NCBI GenBank assembly: GCA_022496805.1
Contig: CM040096.1
Span: forward strand, 8,433,501 to 8,497,500
Length of the DNA stretch: 64,000 nt
Direction of reading: 5' to 3'
Source of the DNA: Pohlia nutans
Taxonomy: Eukaryota > Streptophyta > Bryopsida > Bryales > Mniaceae
In this document: positions 1 to 11,029 of the stretch, one piece after another
How the letters are laid out: each line of letters begins with the position of its first letter
Numbering within the stretch: the first letter of the stretch is position 1
Program-made: the position numbers and the translations under genes
The notes under the pieces: model-generated
What the model saw: the letters and a program-made list of their open reading frames with translations, nothing else
What the model was told of the DNA's origin: nothing
The model's database searches: none

Positions 1-440
1 CAAAGTATGAAAACTACTCATGTTTTCGTTGATGAATTCATGCAGTAGCTTGGAATTTCATACAGTGGTTGATTGTTTTCGAACCGGCCGTCTACCGATT
101 GACACTAGTAGCAGAATGTCGTTTTTCATTCCCCACTTTGTGGAAAAAAAAAACAGTGACAGAATATTGTGCCTAGATTTTTGTCTTCTTGTGACCAAAA
201 CCACTCATCAGTATCGACGCAACCCATGTGCCTGGCGCGGTTTCATTCCTTTTTCATTTATAGTAAGTGGAAAACGACACATTTCCTACTAGTGTGAGAT
301 AAGTTGGAAGGTAGGATGGATTGCATTGGAGAAGTAGACGTGGCCTTTCAACGTGCCTTTTCACAATGCGGATTGATTATAAACAGTCACTTGTGACGTC
401 TGTTCTCATCTGTATTAAATTATTGTTTTTAAAGTAACCT
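1..440. other. No recognisable gene at left edge
   Basis: A short open frame (20-292, plus) has no recognisable domain, no supporting neighbour exon and low-complexity composition, so I do not call it. Nothing else stands out before the MITE that begins at about 441. Confidence 0.5.
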
Positions 441-674
441 TTGATGGCGTGATATGGGTATCACTTTTACGCATCTTACATAGTGTGACTTATGTCTAAT
501 TCATTTTATATGTGCTAGAAATTCCGTCTTTAACACCATGTATATTATAGTTGTAGCTATCGTGCCTATAATACCCTTTAATTTTTGTAATTTCTCAATG
601 TTTTTTTCTTATCAATAAGATATTTCTCAAAAATCACACTATTTTTGGAGGGGGTACCCATATTAGGCCATTAC
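441..674 (+). mobile_element. MITE, TGATGGC family, copy 1
   Basis: About 234 bp with terminal inverted repeats: it opens with TGATGGCGTGATATGGGTA and closes with TACCCATATTAGGCCATTA. Two further full-length copies lie at 9006-9246 (opposite orientation) and 11071-11309 (same orientation). There is no coding capacity. Superfamily is uncertain because no clean target-site duplication can be read. Confidence 0.75.
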
Positions 675-2625
675 ACTAGTCAAAGATAATTTTCTCTAGA
701 ACTTTTATATTATTCTTTGCTCATTTGTAGTTTTGTCAATTTTAATATGTAACATTTTAGAACTTTTTGATTATTTATTATTTATTATTTTATTTGAAAA
801 ACTTGGTGATGGATCTCTACTTTTTCATACATCCTATCTATCAACAATAAAGAGCAAATATAACAAAGAATTAGCACTTAAAAGATACTATAATTTATAA
901 ATGTTATAACTTTGTAATTGAATAATTTAGATAAATAGAAACTATGGTCCTCTTTTGTGAATAAAGTGTCTGTTTGTTTTGACAATGAATCACTGCCCAT
1001 TGGAGAAAGAGCCATTGGTGTGATTCTTCCCTTTTGAGAATAGACATTGAATAATTTATTCTATAACTTTTGTATTTTTTTTCTCATTACGAGCAGTCTT
1101 TCCATATCAATGACATACAAACCTACTTGGGGAACCTCACAAACTAAGAAAGATATTGTAATTGAAGTTGTGATTCTTAGTAATAATTACCCTTTTTGGA
1201 AAGCATGGTGAATATGCATAGTTGCCAAATGCATGACATTGGTGGTGTTGTTAACTTGGGTCCTAAGTATGAAGCCTGTTCATTTTGCAAAATCTTGAAT
1301 TTACGGGACATAGAAAGAGGTCGCTAGATCCTAGTACATAGAATGCTTTGTATTTTGTATAGTAGGAATGCAGTATCTTGTTGAAATCTAAACTTCATCT
1401 TTGTTCAATTGGCTCAAAAAAAAAAAAAAAAGTTGAATGGCAAGAATCAAAATTTGAGAAGCCACTCAATGATTCAATACCATAACAACATGAGAACAAA
1501 TTAAATCTAATACCAAGTAACAAACATGTAAATATCTGTTAAAAAATTATCGTTTTTTTATGTAGATTTATATTATAATTATCACATGCCAAAGAGACAA
1601 GACCTGATTTTTCAATTTCTATTTTCTACAAAATTAACCTAACTGGAATGGCAGAAAATTCAATAAGAAAAATTACTAAAAAAATCATGTTGAAGAATAA
1701 AATTCTCAAAAAATCACAAAATACACTTTTAATGGTTTCATATCTCCAATAAAAATGAAATGTCATTTTAATGATTTTTTTAGTACATAACGTAGGGATA
1801 AGAAAATTTGTTTGCACATTGTTTTGAAGACATTTAGAGGTAAACCCCCTGAGCGCATCTTTCATTCACTGAGATTAGTGTGGCCATATGCCGTTGGTCC
1901 AAATGTTTCTTGTATTCTCCATTTTCCCTGTGCGTTCTCGTGTTCACTGTGGTTTTTAAGTTTTTTTAAAATTTTAAAATTTTCATTTTATTTTCACTTT
2001 TTATTTTTAGAATAATTTATTCATAATTTATTCATAATTTAATTCAATTTATGGTGACAAAATTCGACTGAAAATTCATATCTTTTACACCATAGGTCCA
2101 AAAGCTACGAAACAACTTCAGTGCACCCCTAATCATCGAGAGTTCTCCAACAATGCCAAGAATGACATCAAAAACTCTCATAGTCCATTTTTCATAATTT
2201 AATACAATTTTCAATGATGAAATTTGATTAAAAATCCATAACTTTCACACCATATGTCTAAAACACAATAAATCAAACTCTGTGCACCCCTTCTCGTCAA
2301 GAGCTTTCCATTGGTACCAAGAATGCGGACGGCGAGAGCACAGTCCAGGAGATCTCAACGTAACAAAACAAACAAACAAACAAACAATCTTCATGGAGAA
2401 CTAAGGGAAAAGAGCATACGATGGTAACCCACCAATTTCAATGAAAATGCTACAATTGTGGGTGATCCAATTATAATGAAAAAATATATATTGGAAAATC
2501 AAGTATGAAAATAGGAATTAGAAAGAGAAGAGTGGTTGTGGCTTAGAATGTAACTCCTGTTCTTGAATGGTTGCATGCTATGAGCCGATTATAAGTCATT
2601 GACAAGCCAAATACACACTCAATAA
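675..2625. other. Gene-free AT-rich stretch with a two-unit tandem repeat
   Basis: No gene is recognised. Two diverged copies of a unit of about 160 bp lie in tandem at roughly 2031-2190 and 2191-2340; both start TTCATAATTTAAT and carry a GTGCACCCCT block. A short (AAAC)n run lies at about 2365-2386. Small open frames at 1626-2015 are AT-rich noise. Confidence 0.5.
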
Positions 2626-3192
2626 CCTCTAAACGTCCCAGCGTACAGTTTCTGAACGACTAACAGATTCAAACTCACCCTACGTTTTCATCAATGATTG
2701 GATGAAAGTCATTTAGTTTTTTGGAGATACTTCACCAAGTTGTTGTCCTATTCAATGGTTGGATTTAGTGATACTTGAGTACATATTTTCTAAAATTACA
2801 AATGTAGAAGTATGTCAAGTTGTTGACCAAGCCAAAATTGCATTGATTGTAGTTCAAAAGTAGCCAGGCAAAAATGAGGTCATAGATTTAAGGAACACAA
2901 AAATTCAATGAATCACCACGTTTAAGATTATCTCATTTCAAATCCATTCCAACAAATTTTACTCAAAAAATATTAAATTTTTGTTTGTAATCAAATTTAG
3001 AAGGAATTTTAAATTTCAAATTTCAAATTTTATAATTAAATATTGGTGAATCGAACCGTATGGATGGAATCTAAAATTAAAAAATCTAAAACTTTCAGTT
3101 GTATATCAATTCCAAAATATGCTTTTAAATAGTACTTTATAACGATTTTTCTCAAATTGTCAATTCCAAGGACACCCTGGTACGTTTAGGGG
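2626..3192 (+). mobile_element. TTAA-flanked TIR element, family C, copy 1
   Basis: The left end CCTCTAAACGTCCCAG and right end TACGTTTAGGGG are inverted repeats. The right flank is TTAA (3193-3196) and the left flank a decayed ATAA. It aligns along its length with 52709-53290, sharing the ACAGATTC block near the left end, a GACCAAGCCAAAATTGCATTG block and the closing GTTTAGGG. It has no coding capacity. The shared flank type groups it with the other TTAA elements here. Confidence 0.7.
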
Positions 3193-3371
3193 TTAACATC
3201 TTGCAATCATACTCTAATTTAAGGTTTGGAATGACCATTTAGAAGAGAAAAAAAACTATATTAATACTACTAAATAAACATAGAAACTAACAATGTCTAC
3301 CTCCTCATCGGCTACTGGTTACAATATTAGATACTTGACTTAGCTATAGAATCTACCTTTTGAGAAGAGCA

Positions 3372-3478
3372 ACCAAGGGTAGACCTCGCTACCTATGCCC
3401 TTGAGGCATAGATAAACAAACTACCCCAACAGACTCTCCATTCGATCACGATGGTCTCCTAGACCAGCGTAATTACTA
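3372..3478. repeat. Dispersed GGTAGACCTC repeat fragment
   Basis: This block carries AACCAAGGGTAGACCTCGCT followed by TATGCCCTTGAGGCATAG. Related fragments lie at about 12094-12240, 23838-23905 (inverted), 39395-39465 (inverted) and 45360-45450, so it is part of a dispersed repeat. Its full extent and class cannot be read from these fragments. Confidence 0.55.
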
Positions 3479-3781
3479 TTATTATTGAGATGACAATGTC
3501 ATCAACAGTATCCAATTGGTGCAATCTCTTCTTAATTAATTCAATTAATTACTTTCTCATACATTGCAAATTCTTGTGATGTTTGATGCATAGAGAAACA
3601 AGAGATAATCTGCAAAGCACATTACCGGAGAATGCATGACCACTTTTTAGCATGTTTTTGGTAAATTTAGTTGATGTTAGATCCTTTAAAGGTCAAGTTG
3701 TTCTGATCAGTTGTAGTAGGAATTTGGTTCTTTTAAATTGGTCCCTTGTGACTTAAATGGTCTAAAACACCTTTTCTTTAA

Positions 3782-4883
3782 CCCCCTAAATGCCTAAAGT
3801 CCTCTACAAATTCGGCAGTTTTGCAAAGATGCATTATTAAATGCAATTAAGAGGGATATTTTGAACTTGATGTATGAATAAAAGTTGTACATTATGAATT
3901 TTAGACTCTATCCATACGGTTAGATCTATGATTGCTATCACCAATATTTTTGTATAAAATTTGAAACTCAAAATTCAAAATTCTTTAGTAATTTGATTAC
4001 AAATAAGATATTGACAATCTGTGGATGAAATTTGTTGTGATTGGTTGAATGGAATACTCTAAGTGTAGTGATTTTTGAAGATTTTTCTGGTTGCTTAACC
4101 CTTAAACGTACCACTCCTTTGTAGGAAAGTCAAACTACACAATTTAGCCTTCAAGATTTATCAAAATATATTTTGTAAAATTTTTCATGCATGGAATTGA
4201 ATGTTTCCTATCAGTCTTGAAATTTTCAGATTTTTTAATATTTAATACAGCCTTTTTAACAAATTTTTAAGTCAAATACTTCAAAAAATAAATTTTATTA
4301 CAAAAAAGCTTTAAAAAATCAATACTTTTTTGGGAGCAGGTACAAATTATAATGGAGAATCACATGATATGTTTTCCATAGAAATTTTTTAATTCGAAAG
4401 GTGAACATCCTATGTAGTGTAATTCAAACCTTGAGCTACAAAGCTTGCACAAGCAATAAAATACTCAAGAATTGGAATTTTTAAGATTTGAAAAGTGGAG
4501 TACAAACTAGACTTAATAAACTTCATTTTCTTAGTTGGGTGTATTAGCAACAAAAGTCATCTTCAAGATCAAAATTGGGTTTGACCAACAAACGTCCAGA
4601 AACAGGACGCTGGGACGTTTAGGGGTTAATTTTACGAGTTGATTTTTTCAAGAGCACTTTTGAACTAAGATCTTAGAAATGTGTGGTGAATCACTGCAAC
4701 ATGAAATGAGGCATAAAAGTTTCACAAATCATCCCCTTTTTAATCACATTACACAATGTATGAAGCTAACTTTCCATAAAATCTATAGTAAAAAATCCGC
4801 ACTGCAAAAAGTGCATGATGGATGAGAAAATATGGATGAAATCTGTACATCGTCCAAAAAATGAACGCTTAGGCAGTTAAAGG
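3782..4883 (+). mobile_element. TTAA-flanked element, family A, copy 1 (interrupted)
   Basis: Flanked by TTAA at 3778-3781 and 4884-4887. The left end is CCCCCTAAATGCC; the right end in reverse complement is CCTTTAACTGCC. Its body matches copies at 25767-26332, 26488-27059 and 44449-45037, including AAGAGGGATATTTTG and CATACGGTTAGATCTATGAT. It is interrupted by the family B element at 4099-4625. Without that insertion it would be about 570 bp, the size of the other copies. Confidence 0.8.
4099..4625 (+). mobile_element. TTAA-flanked element, family B, nested in family A
   Basis: A 527-bp insertion bounded by TTAA at 4095-4098 and 4626-4629, with ends CCCTTAAACGT and ACGTTTAGGGG. The host reads GGTTGC-TTAA to the left and TTAA-TTTTACGAG to the right. 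Uninterrupted paralogues of the host at 26071-26090 and, inverted, near 26740 and 44715 read GGTTGCTTAA followed by a related T-rich sequence, with one TTAA. The insertion therefore duplicated a TTAA target. Confidence 0.85.
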
Positions 4884-5093
4884 TTAAAAGAATTGAGTCA
4901 CAAGGGACCATTTAACCCTTGAAAGTGAGAGAGGCCTTGGAAAGGCTCTTTCCTAGTATATGTCAGGTACCCTCTGGTGTTTAAAGGTTAAGTCAGAAGG
5001 GACCATTTAAGTCAGAAGAGACCAATTTAAAAGGACTGAATTCCTACTAGTGAAAGAAATTCACGCCACAACCCAAACTCTGAACTTGATCTA

Positions 5094-8000
5094 TCAACAT
5101 GGCCCGCAATCGCGGTACGAGTAATCGCCTCGGGTTTTGTGTTGGTCGGGGCGCTTCCGGGGATGGCGCCCCTGAATGCTATACGCAGGCCCGTCACTCT
5201 TGGACCGCACATGATAACTCCCAGGCCCGGGATTGTCATCGCCGTGTCCGTCGCCCAGTCTCTTTGCAATACTGTACGCTGGAATACAATTATGCAAGTT
5301 AGGATCATATGACCCGGGCCCGGGGTTTGCATCCCTGCTACGAGACTTTGTCCGGGTCGCGAGGCTGTAGCTGGGTGCATCGCTTCTGAGCCGGGGCTCG
5401 TAACTCCCCGGGCCCGGGTTCTTGTCCCCACTCCCACTTGGCAATCGACTAGCGATGCTGTATGACGGTCCCTGGCTCAGTCCATGGCTATATGAGCCAG
5501 GTCCGGGATAGTTGTCACGCGTCGAGCTCTCTGGCTTTGCTGCAAGGCTGAACGCGGGTGCCCCTGAAAAAGATCAATTTACTCATTTTTCATTTGAGTT
5601 TCAGAATTTTCTTTGACAATGAATAACAAGGAGATCTTTCAATATTCTCGGGAAATAAGAACTTTTTATCAAACTTATTAAATAAGAATAGTCAGATGCA
5701 TTGGTTATATATTCACTAGTGCAAAGGGCACTCTATTTCACCAAAAATGACCATCAAAAAGTGTTCAAAAATTTAGATCTTTGGTGAAATTGAACACTTT
5801 TTGGTGATATTTTTGGTGAAAGAGGAAGCCCTTTGCACCACTGTAGTGATTAGACATGTCAAAAATATGAGTCAGTATATAACACTATTTTCATTATTCA
5901 CTTGTTCTCTTTACATTTGACATTCTTATTATAACTGTTTTTAGTTTATATTGATGTATTGATAAATGGGCTTGACACCAGGTTTGACACACTTGCTTAT
6001 AAAATGTTAGAGCATTTGTACATGAACTATAATATGGATTTCTACCCACTAGTAGAAAACCATATATTAATATTTTGTTAGGGGTAGTTTTCTAACAGTC
6101 TTTAATAGAACATAAGAAAACAATTGTTGAGGGTGATTGCAAGCTACGGTCTACCAAGTGGTGAGTGCAGCTTGTGCAGCTAAAGGCCGTGCAGCTCGTG
6201 CACTAGCGTAGTAATGCGCACCTCTCAACTTTCAATTAGATCAAAAATTTCACCATCCCAAATAGGGTTTATGCTAGTACTTTCACTGTAGCAATTGTTA
6301 AGTTAATTTCAAGACTTTGGGCATTACTCAATAGCCTTTTCTGTTTTTTACCAAACAAGGGTAATTAGAACCTTTTTTACATAACATCCTTAGCTAGGTT
6401 TTATGAAAAATGCATTTCATATCCCACCTCTAAAATTGAACCATTATTTCATTTCCAAAAAAAAAATCCAAAAAAAAGTTTTAACTGCACGAAAATCTTA
6501 AAAAACAAAAACATCACCAAACAATTAATTAAAAAATAAGTGAGCGTAATACCCAAAAAATTAAAATATGGTAGCTTTGTACACACTTCTGGTATGTTGC
6601 TATAAATTTTTGAAGTTCAAATTTGACCCCCTTCTAGCATTTCCCATAAAATAGGTGCACTTTTGACAAGCGACACGCTACCAAATCTAAGTAGAAATGC
6701 TTAATTTGGATAGAAAAATTGAAATCTTGCAAAATTTATTGTGGTAGACATCTTAACTTTAGAATTCTAGAAACAATGCAATTTGTTTCGTCACAAAATT
6801 CCATTCCAATATTTATTGATGATTTTCCAAAGATTGGGTAAGTGCACAAAAGTGTAGACCGCGACAAAAAGTTTGGGTGACCGTAGCTTGCAACCACCCT
6901 TGAATCTTGTTGGAAAAACCATCCCAAAAGACATAAGACTAAGGTGGTATTTTTACTAGTGATTGTTAACTTTTGTAAATTTCTTTGAGCAATGGTGTAT
7001 ACTCATCCCATCGTGTATATTCAAAATCTTCCTTGTCCACCAATTATGTTAAAGAGGACCTTTTAAGAGTCATTTCACTCATCAAATTTGGTGAGCAAAA
7101 AGGATTCCCTTCTATAATATAATAGTGGACAATGGGGTGTCAAAGTGCAAGTATTTGGCCCAACTCCTCCAATGAGCTTTCAAGCAAGGGCGTGGCCCTT
7201 GTCTCCTTGAGGGCAGTGGCAAGACCCCTTGATTTCCATTCGCGAGAAGAAGCAACAGACTGTTTCAGTGAAAGTCTCATGGTTTTCACCAGGGTTTTTT
7301 CTTTTTTCTTTTTTTGATAGCTAGTTTGCTACAAAAATCCATTAGGAAAATCACCATGTGAAAACATAATGAAAAAAATGTCACCTCATGTAGCCACCAA
7401 GGCAATGAATTGCACCGGTTGCAAGCCAAGCTGGGACTTTGTGTGCGACACGCAGTGAATGAATCTCAAGATGTTGGATGAAAAAGACAAGATGTATGAA
7501 GGGTTTTACGAAAGGCAATATATTGGATGAAAAAGATAGGATGTATGAAAAAACAATAAAAAATAAGGGATAAAAAAACCACCTCATTCACTTGAATGCA
7601 AGCTTTGTAACCTAAAGTTAGATGACCCGAAAACCAAAATAATCCCTGGTTCTCACCATGGATTGAAAAAAGTCTAAAATGTTCATGGTACCCAAAACCC
7701 ATTTGATATATCCAAAACCTTCCTTATCCACCAATTATGTTAAAGAGGGGTCAGTTTCTCAAGAGCTCTTACGCTCATCAAATTCTTTCACATTTATATG
7801 TATGGTGAGATGAGTATGCAACCTTACAGTTTGAAAAAAGTCTAAAAAGTTGAGGGTACCCAAAATCCATTTGATGTATCCAAAATCTTCATTATTCACC
7901 AATTATGTTAAAGAGGGCCTTTCTCAAGAGCCCTTAAGCGCATCAAATTCTCTCACAGTTATATGTATGGTGAGATGAGTATGCAACCTTACTTGAAAAA

Positions 8001-9740
8001 TGTCTAAAAAGTTTATGGTACCCAAAATCCATTTGATATATCCAAAATCTTCCTTATCCACCAATTATGTTAAAAAGGATCATCTTAAGTATGCTCATCA
8101 AATTCCCTCGTGAACATTTATATGTATGGTGAGATGAGTATCCAACCTTACTTAAAAAAGGTCTAAAAAGTTGATGGTAGAGGCCCATTGCATGCATGCG
8201 CCTCATGGTTAGAGATTGAGTTGCGTACCAGAGCGTGGACGTGGGTCGTATTCGCCGGGGCCAGGAATGTAGTCACGGGTGCCATCAGCCAACCGTCGCG
8301 AAATGGAGTAGGACACACCGCGGTCGTTACGATCTGGGTTGTAAGAGCCGGGCCCGGGGTTGGAGTCCAAGGGCGCGGTGCCGCAGCGCTTGGCGAGGCT
8401 GTAGGCGGGCATGCACGAGTGGAGAGCTGGGTCATACGTGCCAGGGCCCGGCAGGGATTCCCCTCGGGCGCTTTGGGGCCGCACCGCGATGCTGTACGAG
8501 GGCGCGCCGGACGTGAGCCGACTATTGTACGCGTCGGGGCCGGGTGTGGTGGGCTTGGCCGCGCCACGCATTCGTGCCGCTAGTGAGTACGCCGGGCCAC
8601 TCACGCCCGACCGGACCTCATAGCTGCCCGGGCCCGGGTTGCGGTCGCCCGCAGTGCCCGCAAACTTGTTGGCAATGCTGTAGGACGGTGGACACTGCTT
8701 TGTGTAGCCCACCTCGGACGTGTACGCCCCCGGGCCCGGGTACTGGTCCTTGGAGTGCGCACCGAACCGCGATGGGATGGTGTATGATGGCCCACATCGC
8801 CCCAACCTCGGGTCGTACGCGCCCGGGCCTGGCTGCTCTGCGTTCGCGGCGCTGCGAAACTTCTGCCCAATGGAGTAGATGGGTGCAGCGCGTGTCGTGT
8901 ACCTGTCCAATATTTTTTAATTTGTCAAGAGACAATTTAGCATTTTTGCTACTTTTCCATGGCTTGAAGAGCAATCCAAGATCCTTGGTGCTCTTTTCAT
9001 ATTAATGGGTGATGGCCCGATATGGGTACCCCTCCAAAAATAGTGTGATTTTCGAGAAATATCTTTTTGGTAAGATATAAACATTAGAAAATTACAAAAA
9101 TAAGAGGGTGTTATTGACACCATGGTTGCAACTATATACATGGTGTTAAAGACAGAATTTCTAGCTAGCACACACAAAATGAGTTAAACATAAGTCACAC
9201 TATGTGAGATGCATAAAAGTGGTACCCATATTAGGTCATTCCCCTAATATATAGGTACTATCAGGGTAAGTGCTACTTAACCCTTAAAGGGCTGATGGGG
9301 ATAGTAGATACATTGGCGTATGTTTGACATTTGCTGTAAATAGAAAGTTCCAAATTGAGACTCCAATATCTCATTAAAATCAGGACAACGTGAATTTTAA
9401 CTTCACTTTCTATCATAAACCGATAAGAGGTGTGGAACCATGTCAAATACAATGGAATATTGTTGAATAATACTGGTCGGAAAGGGCTCTCTGGACCTTT
9501 AAGGGTTAAGCAATACCTGGTGATATTTAGGTTTAAAGAGGCTACACATCTTGACTCCATGTAGGAAATTAGGCTATCAATTTTTCCTTCTTTCTTTTTC
9601 AAAAATCCTTTGTATCAATTAGCCAGCCCAAATTTCATGTAGCAATTTGGCTCAAATTAGCAACAAAAATAAAAATCACTGGACCTGTCTCGCGTGCAGT
9701 ACGCGCCTGGCCCTGGATTGTCGTTCCACGCGTCATCCAT
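5094..9740 (-). CDS. SHIPPO-repeat (ODF3/CIMAP-like) axonemal protein, 3 exons, 399 aa
   Basis: The family consists of ciliary or sperm-flagellar microtubule-associated proteins built from PGPG-Y repeats. Exons (minus): 9740-9685, 8902-8229 and 5563-5094, stop included. Junctions: exon 1 ends CAG/GTCC and exon 2 starts after ACAG (codon AG|G, Arg19); exon 2 ends CTG/GTACGC and exon 3 starts after TTTTCAG (codon G|GG, Gly244). Total length is 1200 nt, exactly 400 codons. ATG 9740 has an in-frame TGA two codons upstream. The protein has 12 PGPG-[AST]Y-type repeats about 31-33 residues apart, each followed by P-[AS]-Y-S-[IL]; the fifth reads PGPD, and a last degenerate one near the C terminus lacks PGPG. 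The two junctions restore the repeat spacing, which strongly supports the model. Exons are GC-rich against AT-rich introns. Intron 1 (782 bp) and intron 2 (2665 bp) hold several MITEs. In a plant this suggests motile sperm. Not tested by transcripts. Confidence 0.85.
5714..5848 (+). mobile_element. CACTA-type MITE, 135 bp, in SHIPPO intron 2
   Basis: It begins CACTAGTGCAAAGGGC, ends GCCCTTTGCACCACTGTAGTG-like (last 5 bases TAGTG), and is flanked by a 3-bp direct repeat ATT (5711-5713 and 5849-5851). Both CACTA/TAGTG ends and a 3-bp duplication are hallmarks of the CACTA (En/Spm) superfamily. Almost the whole element folds back on itself through the TTTCACCAAAAAT and CAAAAAGTGTTCAA blocks. Non-autonomous. 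Confidence 0.8.
6130..6900 (+). mobile_element. TIR element (AGGGTG...CACCCT), in SHIPPO intron 2
   Basis: The left end AGGGTGATTGCAAGCTACGG and right end CCGTAGCTTGCAACCACCCT are inverted repeats. Length is about 771 bp with no coding capacity. The ends resemble those of the shorter element at 53495-53800 (AAGCTACGGTG and CACCGTAGCTT), so the two probably belong to one family. The target-site duplication is not clear. Confidence 0.65.
7015..8175. repeat. Degenerate tandem repeat, unit about 165 bp, in SHIPPO intron 2
   Basis: Three clear units start at about 7700, 7868 and 8030, with CATTTGATRTATCCAAAA then CACCAATTATGTTAAA and TATGTATGGTGAGATGAGTA. An older partial copy lies at about 7015-7085. 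Between them (7470-7560) is a short duplication of a TTGGATGAAAAAGA motif. The array ends about 50 bp before the exon 2 donor at 8228. Confidence 0.75.
9006..9246 (-). mobile_element. MITE, TGATGGC family, copy 2, in SHIPPO intron 1
   Basis: It opens GGGTGATGGCCCGATATGGG and closes with CCCATATTAGGTCATTCCCC, and aligns in inverted orientation with 441-674 and 11071-11309 through the block CACACTATTTTTGGAG. It lies fully within intron 1 of the SHIPPO gene. TAAT-like sequence occurs on both flanks, but the duplication is not certain. Confidence 0.75.
9281..9505 (+). mobile_element. TTAA-flanked element, family E, copy 1, in SHIPPO intron 1
   Basis: TTAA at 9277-9280 and 9506-9509. The ends are CCCTTAAAGG and CCTTTAAGGG, a 10-bp perfect inverted repeat. 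The 225-bp body aligns closely with 25502-25725 (GGAAAGGGCTC near the right end, CCAAATTGAGACTCCAATA in the middle). No coding capacity. Confidence 0.8.
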
Positions 9741-10068
9741 GGCTCAGCCTACTCGATCGATTCCGACTCAATCCATCGCACGCAAACTCAAACACTCGGA
9801 GATTGATCTATTCTTCTTCACGATACATGTTGAATATAATTCTTCGCGCATGCCGATCAAGCTGACACAGACGAGTGCAAATTCAGGAGCTCGGGACCGA
9901 CCGATCGAGGCATAGAATTCATTCTGAATGATCAGTTGCAAGCTCGCTCGCTCCTAGTAAGATTCGTAACGCCTCCGTCGTGATCGATGATTTCCGTGGC
10001 TTAGAATTAATTAATGCACACCGCCCCCATCATCGATCGATCTCCTCCGAGTCCTCCATCACAAGGAG

Positions 10069-10166
10069 CCCTGACCATATTACCAGGGAGTAATGGGTAC
10101 AAGAATGATGTTAAATTCTTGGTAATCGTGAACTTGCAAAACTTGCTATAAACAGCAGTTTGGCAG
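10069..10166. promoter_or_regulatory. Block shared with the region upstream of the central S1 gene, copy 1
   Basis: About 100 bp that match 17751-17852: CCCTGA-CATATTACCAGG, ATGGGTACAAGAATGATG and AACTTGCTATAAACAGCAG. The block lies about 330 bp upstream of the SHIPPO start codon, in the same orientation relative to its gene as the other copy is to the S1 gene. It may be a shared promoter or leader element or just a dispersed repeat; sequence alone cannot decide. Confidence 0.4.
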
Positions 10167-10639
10167 TAATGTTTACTTCCGGACTGTAAGGATCCTGACT
10201 GTGTATTGTATTCACTCAATCAAGAATGATTCATGCAGAGTTGATCGAGCCACGCGTCGACAGAAACTGTATTGATTTCCATTCTTACTGTTTAGACTTG
10301 CAAGTGGTGAGGGACGATTGAAGCGATGTTGCAAATTGTCAGCAAAACCTTTGGGGATTTGAACAGCGACTTCTGGAATCTAGGACGGTATTATGTACTC
10401 GTATCTTGGAGCTGGACAGGCATCTATTGCATAACATTCAGTAGCCTTCCAAGAGGGTGTCTTTTAGTTTCATCCGCCTTTATATATGGAATGATCAGTG
10501 ATTTGTAATTGAATGAACTATCGAATCAAATAAACAATTACAAAACACTGTTGAATTGTGATTGAGTGAGTGCTTTTGATTACTATTCATCATGGTTGAT
10601 TGCTCTTGCTCAATGCCACTTGCCCCATAGCTATTGATG

Positions 10640-10702
10640 TGATGTGGAATATCCCACATTATTTCATTGGGGGGATGAAATGATGTGGGATATTCCACAT
10701 CA
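10640..10702. repeat. Short hairpin, 28-bp arms
   Basis: Arms 10640-10667 and 10675-10702 are inverted repeats with one mismatch (TGATGTGGAATATCCCACAT and its complement), separated by 7 nt rich in G. A related GTGGAATATTCCACA motif recurs near 34210 and 40425 in other repeats, so this may be part of a dispersed element rather than a terminator. Confidence 0.6.
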
Positions 10703-11029
10703 TTATGTTGGGGGAAGGCAATAGTCACAGAGGCTACTAAATGTTATGTGATTTACAGTGATGAGTTTCTGCATTTTATTTGAAAGCTAGATTCGTAACG
10801 CCTCTTTATTATTTTTCTTATTTTGTTTGAGACAGAAGGACGTAAAATATATCCCTTGGTTGTTAGTAATAAATTAAGGTTGCACTTGGATTACAGATTT
10901 GAGGTTGCATTTGTACTACAGATTTTGGTAGAAATTGAACTCCTCATAGGTCCAAAGCGGATCAACCAAGTACTTGGGATCATTTGAGTAGTTTAAGATC
11001 ATTTCAACTCCATATTATTACCTCTTTAA

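Larger units (their letters stand above)
3711..5051. mobile_element. Outer TIR element hosting nested insertions
   Basis: The left end (3713-3765) and the reverse complement of the right end (about 4990-5051) match: GTAGGAATT, then CTTTTAAATTGGTC, then GACTTAAATGGTC. The right terminus reads ...CCTACTAGTG, a CACTA-type end; the left is less well preserved (TTGTAGTAGG). Inside lie a family A TTAA element (3782-4883), with another TTAA element inserted in it, and a 72-bp TTAA-bounded piece (4916-4987). The right end is about 43 bp from the stop codon of the SHIPPO gene, so it probably supplies that gene's 3' flank. Confidence 0.6.

Noticed and set aside
8163..9005. Several overlapping frames on both strands around SHIPPO exon 2
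   Set aside because: Repetitive GC-rich coding sequence produces open shadow frames. Only one frame has the PGPG-Y repeats and fits the splice phases.
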